64,000 nucleotides of DNA, taken from NCBI GenBank assembly GCA_016713435.1, contig JADJPD010000010.1:186001-250000 (forward strand), in the 5' to 3' direction. This document shows positions 8,433 to 18,082 of the stretch, piece after piece. The position numbers and the translations under genes were made by a program. The notes under the pieces are model-generated. The model was not told where the DNA came from. It saw nothing but the letters and a program-made list of their open reading frames with translations, and did no database searches. This stretch comes from Gemmatimonadota bacterium (lineage in GTDB: Bacteria; Gemmatimonadota; Gemmatimonadetes; Gemmatimonadales; GWC2-71-9). Position 1 is the first letter of the stretch. The number at the start of each line of letters is the position of its first letter.

Positions 8433-9182
8433 TCAGGACGGGGTTGGCTCTGCGAGACTGGCGCGCTCGGCCAGCGGGAGCGGGGCCTGGTCGCTGATGT
8501 CGCGAATCACCCGCGCGGGGTTGCCCGCCACGAGGGTGTTGGCGGGCACGTCCTTGGTGACGACGCTTCCGGCGGCCACGATGGAGTTGGCCCCGACGCT
8601 GGCCCTCAGGATGAGGGCATTGGACCCGATCCAGACGTTGTCGCCGATGGTCACCTCGCGGGCGTCGTCGAGGGCGATCGAGTCGTGCGCGAGCCGACGT
8701 GCGGGGGAGACAGGGTGGCTCGGGTTGTCGAAGATCTGGGTGTTGCCGGCGATCATCACGTCATTGCCGATCGTGACCCGCCGAGCCACGCTGATGATCG
8801 TCTGGTAGTTGATGCTCGTGCGGTCGCCGATGAGGAGGGCGGGATCCGTGGAGATCTTGAGGCCGACGACCCAGGTGTTGCGCGTTCCGATGCGGACGTC
8901 GTCGCCAACCTCAATGCGGCCGTCACCGATGACCTGCGGGATCTGGCCCTCGAGCACCAGCCGGCGTCCGGCCCGGTCGCAGCGACTGCGAAAAACGGGA
9001 TCGCGATAGCAGAAGGTAGCGAGCCCGTGAAGCAGACCCTCCACACCCCGCACGCTCGCCCCCACCACCGCCCAGAGTGGCCTGATTGCGGGCAGCCGGA
9101 GTTCGCGCAGGGCGCGCCGCACGGCGCGCATGCCGAGCAGGCCCCGGCCGAAGCGGGCCTCGTTGATCCAGTGCTTTATCAT
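8433..9182 (-). CDS. Left-handed beta-helix (hexapeptide) O-acyltransferase
   Basis: 249-aa acetyltransferase of the LbH / WbbJ-like family, which transfers acetyl from acetyl-CoA to a sugar hydroxyl or amine and acts as a trimer in the cytosol. Hexapeptide repeats are obvious from about residue 90: IGDGRIEVGDDVRIG, VTIGNDVMIAGNTQIFDN, VTIGDNVWIGSNALILRAS and SIVAAGSVVTKDVPANTL. The family-ending GNPARVI is present. The catalytic His is probably the one in DNPSHPVSP. The long N-terminal extension of about 85 residues is unusual for small sugar acetyltransferases. ATG 9182 overlaps the stop of the upstream acyltransferase (ATGA). Last gene of the minus-strand operon; it would acetylate the repeat unit. 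Confidence 0.85.
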   Translation of the reverse strand: MIKHWINEARFGRGLLGMRAVRRALRELRLPAIRPLWAVVGASVRGVEGLLHGLATFCYRDPVFRSRCDRAGRRLVLEGQIPQVIGDGRIEVGDDVRIGTRNTWVVGLKISTDPALLIGDRTSINYQTIISVARRVTIGNDVMIAGNTQIFDNPSHPVSPARRLAHDSIALDDAREVTIGDNVWIGSNALILRASVGANSIVAAGSVVTKDVPANTLVAGNPARVIRDISDQAPLPLAERASLAEPTPS

Positions 9183-9787
9183 GCCGTATCCTCCGGGGCG
9201 CCAGGATGGGACGTACGACCGTGGCCAGGTTTGCCGGCGATGATCACGTTCGCGGGGAATTCCCCGCTGCAGACCGCCCCGAAACCCACGACGCTGTTGC
9301 GCCCCACCCGGGTTCCAGGCAGCAGGCCGGCCTGGGCAGCCACCCACACGTTCTCCGCGAGCGAGATGGGGGCGACCTTCACTGGGGCCTCGGGGTTGTG
9401 CCGATCGGCGCCGGTGCTATGGAAGTTGGTGTCCATCAACATGGCCTGGGCGAGGATGCCGTTGTCCCCGACCTGAATCGACTGGAAGCAACCGAAGCGA
9501 GTGCCGTTCAGGAAACAGTTGTTGCCGATCTCAATGCGGGCGTCAGGGTGGTGCGTGAAGGGGGTCACGAGCATGTCGATCCGCACGTCGTCCCCGAAGA
9601 TCACTTCGCCGGGGCCGGACAGCTTGAGCTGGCCGAAGATCCGGAAATTGCGGCCCGCGCGGACGCGGAAACCCCGCAGGCGGTACCACCGCACCGTAAG
9701 CCAGCCACGGGCGAGGGCGATGATCGCGGCAAGCGCGCTGGTGGGAGACTCCCGCAGGCGCGAGACGACCCTGGCGGCTGTGGCCAT
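9179..9787 (-). CDS. Hexapeptide-repeat acyltransferase (LbH family)
   Basis: 202-aa sugar O- or N-acyltransferase. Repeats run from about residue 45 (FRIFGQLKLSGPGEVIFGDD, IEIGNNCFLNGTRFGCF, IQVGDNGILAQAMLMD) and the putative catalytic histidine lies in DTNFHSTGADRHN. ATG 9787 follows GAGGAGGA on the minus strand and lies 2 nt after the stop of the upstream glycosyltransferase. The usual C-terminal GNPARVV is replaced by GKPGHGRTSHPG, so the final 15 residues may be displaced by a small indel. Together with the following gene it forms a tandem acyltransferase pair that differs in sequence, so they probably modify different positions. Confidence 0.85.
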   Translation of the reverse strand: MATAARVVSRLRESPTSALAAIIALARGWLTVRWYRLRGFRVRAGRNFRIFGQLKLSGPGEVIFGDDVRIDMLVTPFTHHPDARIEIGNNCFLNGTRFGCFQSIQVGDNGILAQAMLMDTNFHSTGADRHNPEAPVKVAPISLAENVWVAAQAGLLPGTRVGRNSVVGFGAVCSGEFPANVIIAGKPGHGRTSHPGAPEDTA

Positions 9788-9788
9788 G

Positions 9789-11133
9789 TTACGTCCTCCT
9801 CGCCGCACCGAGGCTCCGGACGCGGTCCACGAGTTGGGCCATCTGTTGCTCCGCCGTCAGGGCGGCTAGGCGAGGGTCGTCGATGGCGACCTGGCTGCGG
9901 CCCTCGCGCAGGCTGGCCTCGAGGAAGGCCAGCGTGGCCGAGTCGTCCGGGCGAGTGGCCAGGTGATGGCCGGGGAGAGGCCGAAGGAGAGAGGCGACCT
10001 CGCCTTCTTCGTCCGCATACGCGAGCACCGGACGGCCGGAGCCAGGCACTCGTACACCTTGTTCGGGACTTGGTCGGGCTGCTCCTGGGCGAGCACGAGG
10101 AGCAGGTGACTCTCGCTCATCAGGCGGAGGGCGGTGTCGCGGGGACCCCAGTCGTCCAGGTGCAGCATCCCCCCGAGCCCAAGGCTCGCCGCAAGGGTGG
10201 CCAGATCGTCCCCCGCGAATGCCCGGCACATCCCGACGAAGTGGACCTCCACGTCCGCCGGGCCGAGCCCGAGACGCTTCACGGCAGCGGCGAGGGTGCG
10301 CAGGAACTGGCGAGGATCCCGCCCGTAACTGCAGGTTCCCGCATGCATGATCCGGAAGGGGCGCGGTGGCAGGGGTGGGGCGGCGGTCAATCCGTCAATG
10401 CCATTCCGAATCATCACGCACTTGTCCTGCAGTGCTGCCGGGAGCTTCCGGCTCATCAGCCGGTCGATGCCGCTCGACACGCTTACGACGAGGTCCGCCG
10501 CTTCGAGGCACTTGCGTTCGAGACGAGCGTCGAGCCAATCGGTCAACTGGCTCCGCACATGGGCGGGTTTCTGCGGGTTGTCGACCCACGGATCGCGGAA
10601 CTCAAGGACCAGCGGGATGTCCGCGGCCCGCTTGGTTCGACGTGCGGCGAGGTGGGGAGAGAGCGGCGGGGCGCTGGAGTAGATGACCGAAGGCCGCTCC
10701 GCTGCCAGCCGTCGCGCCAGTTGGACCGCCGGGCGGATGAATCCTGGACATCACGCGGGAGCCAGAGGAGCGAGAAGAAGTATCGCTTCAGTGAGGAGGT
10801 CCGCACGGGGCCGGGCGAGGCGTCAGCCGCCGCCGACGCACTGGGCGCGTCCCCAGCAGGGGCCTCGGCGACCTGGCCGCGGAGGCGGCGACGGAGGTGA
10901 TTCACCCACTCCCGGGGGCTGCGGTCGGGGGGAACCAGGTGCCGCGTGAGGTTAGGGCCATCCGCGATGGTCGCGGCCGCGCCCCCAGCGCTGGGAATCG
11001 TGAGTACGTGGACATCGTGGCCGGCCGCAGCCAATGCCTTGGCCACCTTGGCCGTGCGGATGGCCCCCACGGCCGGAGACGGTGGGTAATGGTAGGCCAG
11101 CAGGATGACGCGTCGAAGGGTGTTGGCGACCAT
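9789..11133 (-). CDS. Glycosyltransferase family 4 (copy A), two frameshifts
   Basis: GT-B glycosyltransferase of about 447 residues, readable only across three frames. The N-terminal part reads VILLAYHYPPSPAVGAIRT (typical opening of this GT4 subgroup) up to SLLWLPRDVQD near 10745. A missing base there shifts to a frame reading IRPAVQLARRLAAERP, then LVLEFRDPWVDNPQ and ADLVVSVSSGIDRL. A second missing base near 10045 leads to GSGRPVLAYADEEGE and the C-terminus. Start ATG 11133 gives the conserved opening. The same landmarks in the same order occur in the gene just upstream (11349-12646), so the two arose by tandem duplication. It probably adds one sugar of the repeat unit. Confidence 0.8.
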
Positions 11134-11290
11134 GAAATCGAGGCCGTTCCTCGGGCAAGACGGCAATCCGCGTGGCTCGACCGACCGCCTCCAGGACGGG
11201 CGCGGTGCGGATGCGAACCTTCGATGTCCGGGCGGGCGGTGCGAGACCGCTGGGGAATATCGCTCAGGGATGTCGACGCGTCAGCCCTCC

Positions 11291-11306
11291 AGCAACTTCG
11301 GGGCCC
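11291..11306 (-). promoter_or_regulatory. Sigma-54 promoter candidate upstream of GT4 copy A
   Basis: Minus-strand GGGCCCCGAAGTTGCT: exact GG-N10-GC spacing and a perfect TTGCT -12 block, with a weaker -24 block (GGC-C-C). It lies in the 215-nt gap between the two GT4 genes; predicted start near 11280 gives a leader of about 150 nt. Confidence 0.4.
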
Positions 11307-11309
11307 GCA

Positions 11310-11340
11310 TGCCGGACCGGCCCCCCGGGGGGACCGGCCC
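11310..11340 (-). terminator. GC-rich hairpin after GT4 copy B
   Basis: Inverted repeat of a CCGG-CCCCCC / GGGGGG-CCGG type centred near 11325, directly downstream (minus strand) of the stop at 11349. There is no T-run, so this is only a possible terminator or mRNA 3' end. Confidence 0.4.
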
Positions 11341-11348
11341 GGCCGGGT

Positions 11349-12646
11349 TCACATCTGGAGGGCGTGGACGAGGCGCCGCATCTGGGCCGTGGTGGTCCAC
11401 TCCTCCAGGCGGGCGGTGGCGGGCTCGGGGAGCCGCCGCCCTGGAGCGAGGCCGAGGGCGAGTTCGAGTCCGTTGGCCGCGTCGGCCGGCAGACCCGTCG
11501 TCACCAAGGCATGGCCGCCTACCTCCCGAAGCATGCGCGCCGACTCTCCTTCCTCGTCGACGAACGCCAGGATGGGTCGTCGGCTCCCCAGGTACTCATA
11601 GAGTTTGTTCGGGACCTGGTCGGGCTGACGCTGGGCGAGGAGGAGCAGGACGTCTGCCTCGTTCACCAAACGTTGGCAGGCGTCATGGGGGAGCCAGTCC
11701 TCGAACTGCACGAATGCCGAAATCCCGGCGTCGCGCACCAGAGCCTCGATCGAACCGCCCGCGTACTCACGGCACTTCCCGACCATCAGCACCTGCAGCC
11801 GGGCGGGGGTGAGGCCGTGGCGCCGGATCACCTCGGCCAAGCCCAGCACGAACGGCCGGGGATCACGCGCACCGTAGCAAGAGCCGACGTGCACGACTCT
11901 CTGGGCGGTGATGGGTCGGGGGCCAGGCAGGGCCGGGGCCAAGGCCTCGATCCCGTTGCGGATGAGGATGACCCGCTCCTGCTCCCGGGGCGGGAGCTTG
12001 CGACGGAGTATCCGGTCAATGCCTTCTGATGCCACGACCACACGTTCGGCCAGGCGGAGCGTCTCTCGCTCGAGCCAGCGCTCGACCTTGTCGCTGAGTC
12101 GACTGCGATGAATGGCGGTCTTCCACGGATTGTCGGTCCACGGATCACGGAACTCGGCGATCCACCGGACACGGCGCGCTGCCAGCATGAGGCCGGTGAG
12201 GTGGACCGAGAACGGTGGAGCGCTGGTGATGACAAGGTCCGGGCCACGGCCGCCGTGGCTGCGGCGGGCGGCGGCGTAGGCGGGATAGATGAAGCCCTGC
12301 AGGTCGTCAGGCAGCCAGAGCAGGGAAAAGATCCAGCGCTTCCAGTTCGGGACGATACTCGGGGTGGCGGAACTCGAAGTGGAGGCCGCGGCCGGCGGCG
12401 CGGATCGGCGCGCTCGCGTGCGCCAGCGAACCCAGAGCTGCCGTGGGCTTGGCCAGGCAATCACGCGCTCCACCAGGATGCCGCTCGCCGTCACGAGGCG
12501 AGGACAGGGCGCTTCGGGGACCTGCGCGGCGATGACATGGACGTCGTGGTCAGCGGCGCGCAGCGCCTCGGCGTCCTTCTCGGCACGGAACCCGCCGACC
12601 GCGCGGGGGCTGGAGGATAGTGGTACGAAATCAAGGCGATCCGCAT
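11349..12646 (-). CDS. Glycosyltransferase family 4 (copy B), frameshifted
   Basis: GT-B glycosyltransferase of about 432 residues, sister of the next gene downstream. ATG 12646 opens MRIALISYHYPPAPA. A C-run near 12605 has lost one base, after which the protein continues RAVGGFRAEKDAEALRAADH, SLLWLPDDLQGFIYPAYAAA, WIAEFRDPWTDNPWK, VVVASEGIDRILRRKLPP and NGIEALAPALP. The donor-binding region is LLLAQRQPDQVPNKLYEYLG. The downstream part happens to be in frame with the flippase gene upstream, producing one very long open frame that is an artefact of the indels. An AGGA precedes the start at a good distance. Acceptor and donor are unknown. Confidence 0.8.
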
Positions 12647-12660
12647 GCCAGTCCTGGGGC

Positions 12661-14181
12661 TTAGGTGGCTGGCGCGGATCCCCCTGACGAATAGTGGTAA
12701 CCACCGCCAGCAGTCGCTTGCGGTAGATGGTTCCCGCAAGGACCGCGTAGGTGACGGCGCCGACCGCCACTTGGCCCACTAGCCTGACAACACCCGACCA
12801 TTCGCTCGGCGTGAACGCCTGCCACGCCAGCACCGCCCCCGCCATCACCCCCGTCGCCACCACGGCCGGGAAGATGGCGCCCACGTAGTCGCGCCAGCGG
12901 CACTCCGCCACCTGGAGCGCCAGCCGGTACATCGGCAACGCCACCACCGGGTAGCCGATCACCCACGCCCAGCCCACGCCCGCCAGCCCCCAGTGCGTCC
13001 CCAGCCAGAACGCCGGCGGCAGCACCACCAGCGCGTACAGGCTGAACCGGAGCGCCTCCCCCGCGCGTCCCACCGCCTGCAGCAGGAACGGCAGCAGCGC
13101 CGCGATGGACCGGATGCCGCTGTACGCCGCCAGCACCTGCAGCGGCACGATGGCCGCCGTCCACTCCGGCCCGAGCCCCACTTCCACCAGGTCCTTGGCC
13201 ACCAGCGCCAGCCCCGCCGCCATCGGGAAGGCGAAGAACGCCACGCCCTCCGTGAGCAGCAGCAGGTAGCGGCGCAGCGCCGGCGGCTCGTCCTGCACCG
13301 CCGAGAAGATCCCCGGCACCACCTGGCCCAGCAGGCCCGTGATCCGGCCCACCGGGATCGTGGCGATGGTCCAGCCGAAGTTGTACGCGCCCAGCGCCGC
13401 GGTGCCCAGCACCTTGCCCACCACGAAGAAGTCGGCGTTGCTGTAGCCGTACCACGCCACCCGGCCGCCCATCACGTGGGTGCCGAAGGTGAGGTGCTGG
13501 CGGATGTCCCGCAGGTGCGAGGGCCACGCCAGCCGGTGCGGCCGCACCTTGAGCGCCACTGCCGTAGCCACCACGCTCCCGATGATCCCGCCCAGCACCA
13601 GCGACCAGTAGCCCCAGCCGAGCAGCGCCAGCGTCAGCGTGGCCGCGGCCGAGACGATGCCCTCGCTCGAGTCCACCATGGCCACCCTGCGGAACTCGAG
13701 CTCGCGCGTCAGCAGCGCCCGCGGCAGGGTGCGGAGCGCGCTGGTCACGAAGGTGACACCGAGCACCGCCACGACCCCCGCCACCTTGGGCTCGTTGAAG
13801 AACCAGGCCAGCGGGAAGCCGAGCAGGCAGGAGAGCCCCCAGCGCCACGCCCACCGCCAGCGAGATCCCGCCCAGCTCCGCCACCGGCCGGCCCTCGAGC
13901 TCGCGATGCTTGACGATCGCCGCGCCCACGCCGAACTCGTTGACCAGCTGCACGAAGCCGATGTAGAGGGTGCCGTAGCCCACCAGCCCGTAGTCGGTCT
14001 TGGTGAGCAAGCGCGCAATGAGGAGGGTGGCCGCCCAGCTGAAGATCTGCGTGCCCCACCGCGCCAGCCCCGTCCACGCCACCCCCTTCACCAGCGCGCG
14101 GTCCAGCGAGCGCCGGTCGGGGGCGGGGGGCGGCGGGGTGGTGTCGGGCGCCGGGGAGGCGCTCGGCGGGGTAGTGGTCAT
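12661..14181 (-). CDS. Oligosaccharide flippase (Wzx/MOP superfamily), frameshifted
   Basis: Polytopic inner-membrane protein that flips lipid-linked repeat units to the periplasm. The start MTTTPPSASPAPDTTP is a Pro/Thr-rich cytosolic lead, followed by the family-typical SLDRALVKGVAWTGLARWG and LLIARLLTKTDYGLVGYG. A G-run near 13838 carries one base too many; after it the protein continues LSCLLGFPLAWFFNEPKVAG with about ten more hydrophobic segments. The end is uncertain: a second change in a G-run near 12680 would give the stop at 12661, 12 nt before the next start with AGGA between, which is the most natural gene end. ATG 14181 overlaps the dehydrogenase stop (ATGA). Confidence 0.8.
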   Translation of the reverse strand: MTTTPPSASPAPDTTPPPPAPDRRSLDRALVKGVAWTGLARWGTQIFSWAATLLIARLLTKTDYGLVGYGTLYIGFVQLVNEFGVGAAIVKHRELEGRPVAELGGISLAVGVALGALLPARLPAGLVLQRAQGGGGRGGARCHLRDQRAPHPAAGAADARARVPQGGHGGLERGHRLGRGHADAGAARLGLLVAGAGRDHRERGGYGSGAQGAAAPAGVALAPAGHPPAPHLRHPRDGRPGGVVRLQQRRLLRGGQGAGHRGAGRVQLRLDHRHDPGGPDHGPAGPGGAGDLLGGAGRAAGAAPLPAAAHGGRGVLRLPDGGGAGAGGQGPGGSGARAGVDGGHRAAAGAGGVQRHPVHRGAAAVPAAGGGTRGGGAPVQPVRAGGAAAGVLAGDALGAGGRGLGVGDRLPGGGVADVPAGAPGGGVPLARLRGRHLPGRGGDGGDGGGGAGVAGVHAERMVGCCQASGPSGGRRRHLRGPCGNHLPQATAGGGYHYSSGGSAPAT

Positions 14182-15917
14182 CCGGCTCCGGTGGGTGGCC
14201 GCGAAAAGATACCACCAGCCGAGCACGAAACGAGGGCCGACCGGAATCCGCTTCCCCCTTCCGGGAGAGTGACCTCGCCCGGCTCCACCAGCACGCAGCC
14301 CGTGGGACAGGTGGCCGCCAGCCGCCGCACCTCAGGGATGCTCGCCTGCTCGGCGGGGGTGGGGGCGTAGCGGGCGTTGAGGACGGCCACGAGGGCGGCC
14401 ACCTCGTTGGCCATCCCGCGCTCCACCGCCCGGAAGCCCGCCACCACGTCCGCCACCAGTTCCGCTGAGGGTGTTCGGGTGCCCCGGCCAATGCCGGCGT
14501 ACTGGCGCGGGGCGGCGTCGCCCGGTTGCCAGGCATTGCAGGCGTCGAACACCTGCGTGGCCCGGCGCGCCAGCGCCAGCAGCGCCGCGCGCCCGTCATG
14601 GTAGTCCCGGTGTGCCGCACACAGCACCAGCACCTCGGCCGGCGCCACGGCGCCCGCCAGGTCGCGGGTGAAGAGTTCGGCCAGGCCCGCGCGGCGGAGC
14701 TCGGGGTCGGTGGGATAGACGTGCGGGTCGTGCAGCGTCACCCGCGCGCCGAGACCCAGGAGCAGGCGCGCCAGCACCAGGGCGGGGGAGTGCCGGGTCT
14801 CGCCGGCGTTGGCGCGGTAGGCGGCGCCGAGCAGCACCACGGCGCGGCCGTTGAGGGGGCCGAGGGCGTGCTCCATCTGGGCCAGCACCTGGCGCGGGGC
14901 CTCGTCGTTGAGGCAGCGGGCGGTCACCACCACGCTCCGGTCGCGGGGGACCCGCACCTCGCGGGCCGCGCCAGCGGAGCAGCAGGCAATCGCCCGGGGA
15001 GGCAGGGGCCGCCCACGCCCAGGGTGGGGATGAGGAGGCCGCCGCTCGGCACCGCGTCGCGGTTGGCGGCGGCGTCGTCGGCCTGGGCCAGGGCGGCGTT
15101 GGCCTCTGCGCGGAGGGCGTAGAAGTCCACGTCGTGGGCGTCGGTGAAGCGGGCCACCTCGCCGGTATAGGCCAGGCGCACGTCGCGCCAGCCGTTCTCG
15201 AGCGCCTTCACCAGCTCGGCCGTCAGGCAATTGGTGGGGTGGAGCGTGCCGCCCGTCACCACCCGGCGGAGGAAGGCGAGCGCGGCGGCGGTGGCTCGAG
15301 GGGTGGTGCCGGCCACCAGCTTGTCGGGTCGCCGGAGGCGGGCCACCAGGCGGCCGGGCTGGACGCGGCTCGGGCTCACCGCCAGCAGCAGGTCCTGGCC
15401 GTCCTCGAGGCCCAGCGTTGTGAGGCGGGGGCGGACCACCGCGGCCATGGCCGAGGGCGCCAGGGTGCACTCGAGCAGCACCAGCGGCGGCGCGGCCGGG
15501 CGGCGGGGCAGGTGCGCGCCGAGGGCGTCGAGCGCGGCGAGGAGCGGCTCGTGGTCGGGCACCTCCGCCGCGGACGTCGGTCTGGGTGGCGATGACCACG
15601 ACGTCGGCGGCGGCGAGCACCGCGGCGTCGTGGGTGGCGCGGAGGCGGCCGCCCGCCACGGCGGCGGCGAGGAGCTCGGGGAGCTCCGGCTCGTGGCCGC
15701 CCACCGGGGAGCGGCCGGCGTTCACGGCGGCCACCTTCCAGCCGCTCGCGGGGGAGTTCCGCTGCAGCAGCAGCACCTCGGGCGGCGGCTCGCTGCCCGC
15801 CCCGGGCGCCGAGGCGAGCAGCACCGCCATCGGCACGCCGACGGGGCCGGCGCCGATCACCACGATGCGATGCAGCGGCCGGCGACTCGCGGGCAGGGCG
15901 GAGGACTGCAGGGGCAT
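14178..15917 (-). CDS. UDP-sugar 6-dehydrogenase (UDP-ManNAc/UDP-Glc dehydrogenase family), multiply frameshifted
   Basis: NAD-dependent oxidation of a UDP-hexose C6 to the uronic acid, a cytosolic precursor step. The N-terminal Rossmann motif is IVVIGAGPVGVPMA (residues 18-31). Past a frame change near 15575 comes LVLLECTLAPSAM and the central helix with NCLTAELVKALENGWRDVRLA. The active-site loop reads GVGGPCLPG, keeping the catalytic Cys; just after it (about 14975-15005) the correct reading GDCLLLRWRG lies in a third frame, so two more small indels are needed. The C-terminal UDP-binding domain follows (LLGAAYRANAGETRHSPA). A C-terminal extension of about 90 residues goes beyond the usual family end. 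First gene of the minus-strand operon. Confidence 0.75.
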   Translation of the reverse strand: MPLQSSALPASRRPLHRIVVIGAGPVGVPMAVLLASAPGAGSEPPPEVLLLQRNSPASGWKVAAVNAGRSPVGGHEPELPELLAAAVAGGRLRATHDAAVLAAADVVVIATQTDVRGGGARPRAAPRRARRPRRAPAPPPGRAAAGAARVHPGALGHGRGGPPPPHNAGPRGRPGPAAGGEPEPRPARPPGGPPPATRQAGGRHHPSSHRRRARLPPPGGDGRHAPPHQLPDGRAGEGARERLARRAPGLYRRGGPLHRRPRRGLLRPPRRGQRRPGPGRRRRRQPRRGAERRPPHPHPGRGRPLPPRAIACCSAGAAREVRVPRDRSVVVTARCLNDEAPRQVLAQMEHALGPLNGRAVVLLGAAYRANAGETRHSPALVLARLLLGLGARVTLHDPHVYPTDPELRRAGLAELFTRDLAGAVAPAEVLVLCAAHRDYHDGRAALLALARRATQVFDACNAWQPGDAAPRQYAGIGRGTRTPSAELVADVVAGFRAVERGMANEVAALVAVLNARYAPTPAEQASIPEVRRLAATCPTGCVLVEPGEVTLPEGGSGFRSALVSCSAGGIFSRPPTGAG

Positions 15918-15941
15918 GAGGCTCAGGCGTCTGAGTGGGGG

Positions 15942-15961
15942 CCGGTGAGCGCGCTCACCGG
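15942..15961. promoter_or_regulatory. Perfect 20-nt palindrome in front of the dehydrogenase operon
   Basis: CCGGTGAGCGCGCTCACCGG is a perfect dyad located 25 nt upstream of the minus-strand ATG at 15917; a second small inverted repeat (CTCAG/CTGAG, 15922-15935) sits between it and the start. It could be an operator or a 5'-leader hairpin of the minus-strand operon. Confidence 0.5.
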
Positions 15962-16152
15962 GGCGGCCCAAGATGCCGCATCGCGGCGCCGGCGGCAATG
16001 GCGCGCGGGCGCCTCGGTATGGCGCGGGTGCGGCTGGCGTTGTGGCGTCGGGACACCAGACGGCCAGGGGCCAGGGGATCGAGTCGCCCGAGCAGCGCTC
16101 GGGCTGCTCCGGGAGGTGCGGGCGGCGACGGGGCGTCCGGCGGGGACCTGGC

Positions 16153-16168
16153 TGGCACCCCTCTTGCG
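16153..16168 (+). promoter_or_regulatory. Sigma-54 promoter of the GT-C gene
   Basis: TGGCACCCCTCTTGCG: perfect TGGCAC, exact GG-N10-GC spacing and perfect TTGC. Predicted transcription start near 16178, 56 nt before the ATG at 16234. One of the best matches in the window. Confidence 0.7.
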
Positions 16169-16233
16169 CTCGGTGTGGGGCAGGTCACACTTCCCGAGCG
16201 CCCCGCGGGCTGCGGCCCGCCTTCGAGTCCCCG

Positions 16234-17891
16234 ATGCTGCTCACGATGAGCCTCCCCAGAGCCCACGCCGGCCCCGGTCGCCGAGGCGACGCCAGGGCCC
16301 CGCCTCCCGCGGCGGACGCACCCGCGCCGCTCGGCGGCCGGGTGGTGGCCGCCGCGGCGGGGCTCGTGGTGCTGCACGTGGTGCTTGCCTGGCTGGTGCG
16401 CCAGCCGGCCGTGACCACCGGGAACGACGACGCGCTCTACCTCCTCCTTGCCCGCGCCCTCCGCGCCGGCACCTATCGCGACCTCCACGTGCTGGGGCAT
16501 CCCTGGCACTCGCAGTATCCGCCCGGCTACCCGCTGCTGCTGGCGCTCTTCGGCGGCACCCTGGGCCCCGGCATCACCGGCGCGGTGACGTTCGGGATCC
16601 TGGCGTCGGCGGTGACCCTGGTGGCGCTGTTCGACATGGCGCGCCGGCACCTGCCGCCGCTCTACGCACTCACGCTCCTCGCCCTGCTCGCGGTGTCGCC
16701 GCACCTGCTGGCCTTCGCGGGCTCGGTGCGGAGCGAGACGCCCTACATCCTGCTCACCGTGCTCTCGCTCTGGCTGCTGGTGGTGCTGCCCGAGCGGCGC
16801 GCGGCGGTGGCGGCGGGCACCGCGCTGGCCGTGCTCGCGGCGCTCACCCGGAGCGTGGGGCTGGCCATCGTGCTGGCGCTCGGGCTGGTGTGGGTGTGGG
16901 AGCGGCGCTGGGTGCGGGTGGGATGGCTGGCGCTCCTCGGCGGGATCACGGTGGGGCTCTGGCTGCTGTGGATGTTCAAGGCGCCGGAGCAGTTCGAGGC
17001 CCGCTCCTACGGGGTGATGCTCAAGCTCGGCTCGCCCACCGAGCGCACCACGCTCGGGCTGGTCCAGGGGCGCGTCATGCGCGCGGTGCAGGCCTTCCTG
17101 CTCGATGGCGGGCTCGGCTCGGCGCTCGGGCTGCCACGGATCCCCGGGACCTCGCTCGACAACATCGTGGGCATGCTGGGCACCCTGGCGCTGGCTCTGG
17201 TGGGCCTGGTGGCCAGCCGGTCGTGGAGCCACTGGTGAGCGCCTACCTGCTGGTGTACGCCGGGCTGCTGGTGGTCTGGACCTACAAGCTGACCCGGTTC
17301 CTGATCCCCTCACCCCATCCTGCTCCTGTTCATGGTGGTCGGGACCTGGGCGGTGAGCCGGCGGTGGAAGCCGCTGCCGCGGGCACTGCTCCCGGAAGCG
17401 TGGCGCTGTTCTACCTGGCGGGCGGGGTGCAAGGATTCGGGCGAAACTACGCGGAGACCGGCGGCTGCCCGGCCAACGACGTCACCACCCCCGACGCCTG
17501 CCTCACCGACAACCAGCGCGACTTCTTCCGCGCCGTGCGCTACCTGCGGGACAGCACGCCGCCCGCGACCGTCGTGATCTCCACCAAGGAAGCGGTCCTC
17601 GGCCTCTATACCGGCCGCCCCGAGCTCCACGGGCAGGCGCTCCACCCGCGCTACGGGGAGCCGTTCCTGGACGGCCTGCGCCGGGAGGGGGACGCCATCT
17701 TCGTCCTCACCACCCTCCATCTCTGGCACGTCCCCGACGAGATGGTGGCCCAGTGCAACCAGTTCGAGCTGGTCCGCGCCTACGCCAACGGCACCGACCT
17801 GGTCCGCCTCAAGCCCGCCGGGGCCCCTGGCCCGGACGCCTGTCCGGTGATCCAGTACCACGCCGGCCGTTTCATTCCGCCCCTCAAGTAG
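16234..17891 (+). CDS. GT-C membrane glycosyltransferase (GT39/ArnT-like), frameshifted
   Basis: Polytopic glycosyltransferase using a polyprenyl-phosphate sugar donor on the periplasmic face. The first membrane helix is followed by TTGNDDALYLLLARAL, the acidic loop typical of GT-C catalysis, and SQYPPGYPLLLALFGG. About ten hydrophobic segments follow. The frame changes near 17220 (before EPLVSAYLLVYAGLLVVW), near 17312 (before ILLLFMVVGTWAVSRRW) and near 17385 (before SVALFYLAGGVQGFGRN). The periplasmic C-terminal part ends VIQYHAGRFIPPLK. ATG 16234 fits the sigma-54 promoter; ATG 16246 is an alternative start. It is monocistronic: the following 380 bases are non-coding. Confidence 0.75.
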
Positions 17892-18082
17892 GCCGCCAAG
17901 CCGCCCGATTATGGCACCGGTGCCCCACCGGTGTGGCGAAGTTCCCGCAACCTGATTATCCAATCCAGCACATTTGCGCCGACTGTAGCGCTTTGGCGAC
18001 CGCCAGCCCGGTCGGGAAATGCGGGGGTGCCCCGGCGCGGCCGTCCGGGGCCCCCGGGAGGGGGCCTGCCGGTGTCTTTTCT

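Larger units (their letters stand above)
15918..16233. other. Divergent promoter region
   Basis: 316 bases between the minus-strand dehydrogenase operon and the plus-strand GT-C gene. It contains the palindrome at 15942-15961 and the sigma-54 promoter at 16153-16168 directed rightwards. No -24/-12 match was found pointing left, so the leftward operon must use another promoter type or a site I missed. Confidence 0.55.

Noticed and set aside
11349..14018. One 889-codon open frame joining a flippase and a glycosyltransferase
   Set aside because: Produced by a one-base indel in each gene; family ends, starts and an AGGA ribosome site at 12646 show two separate genes.
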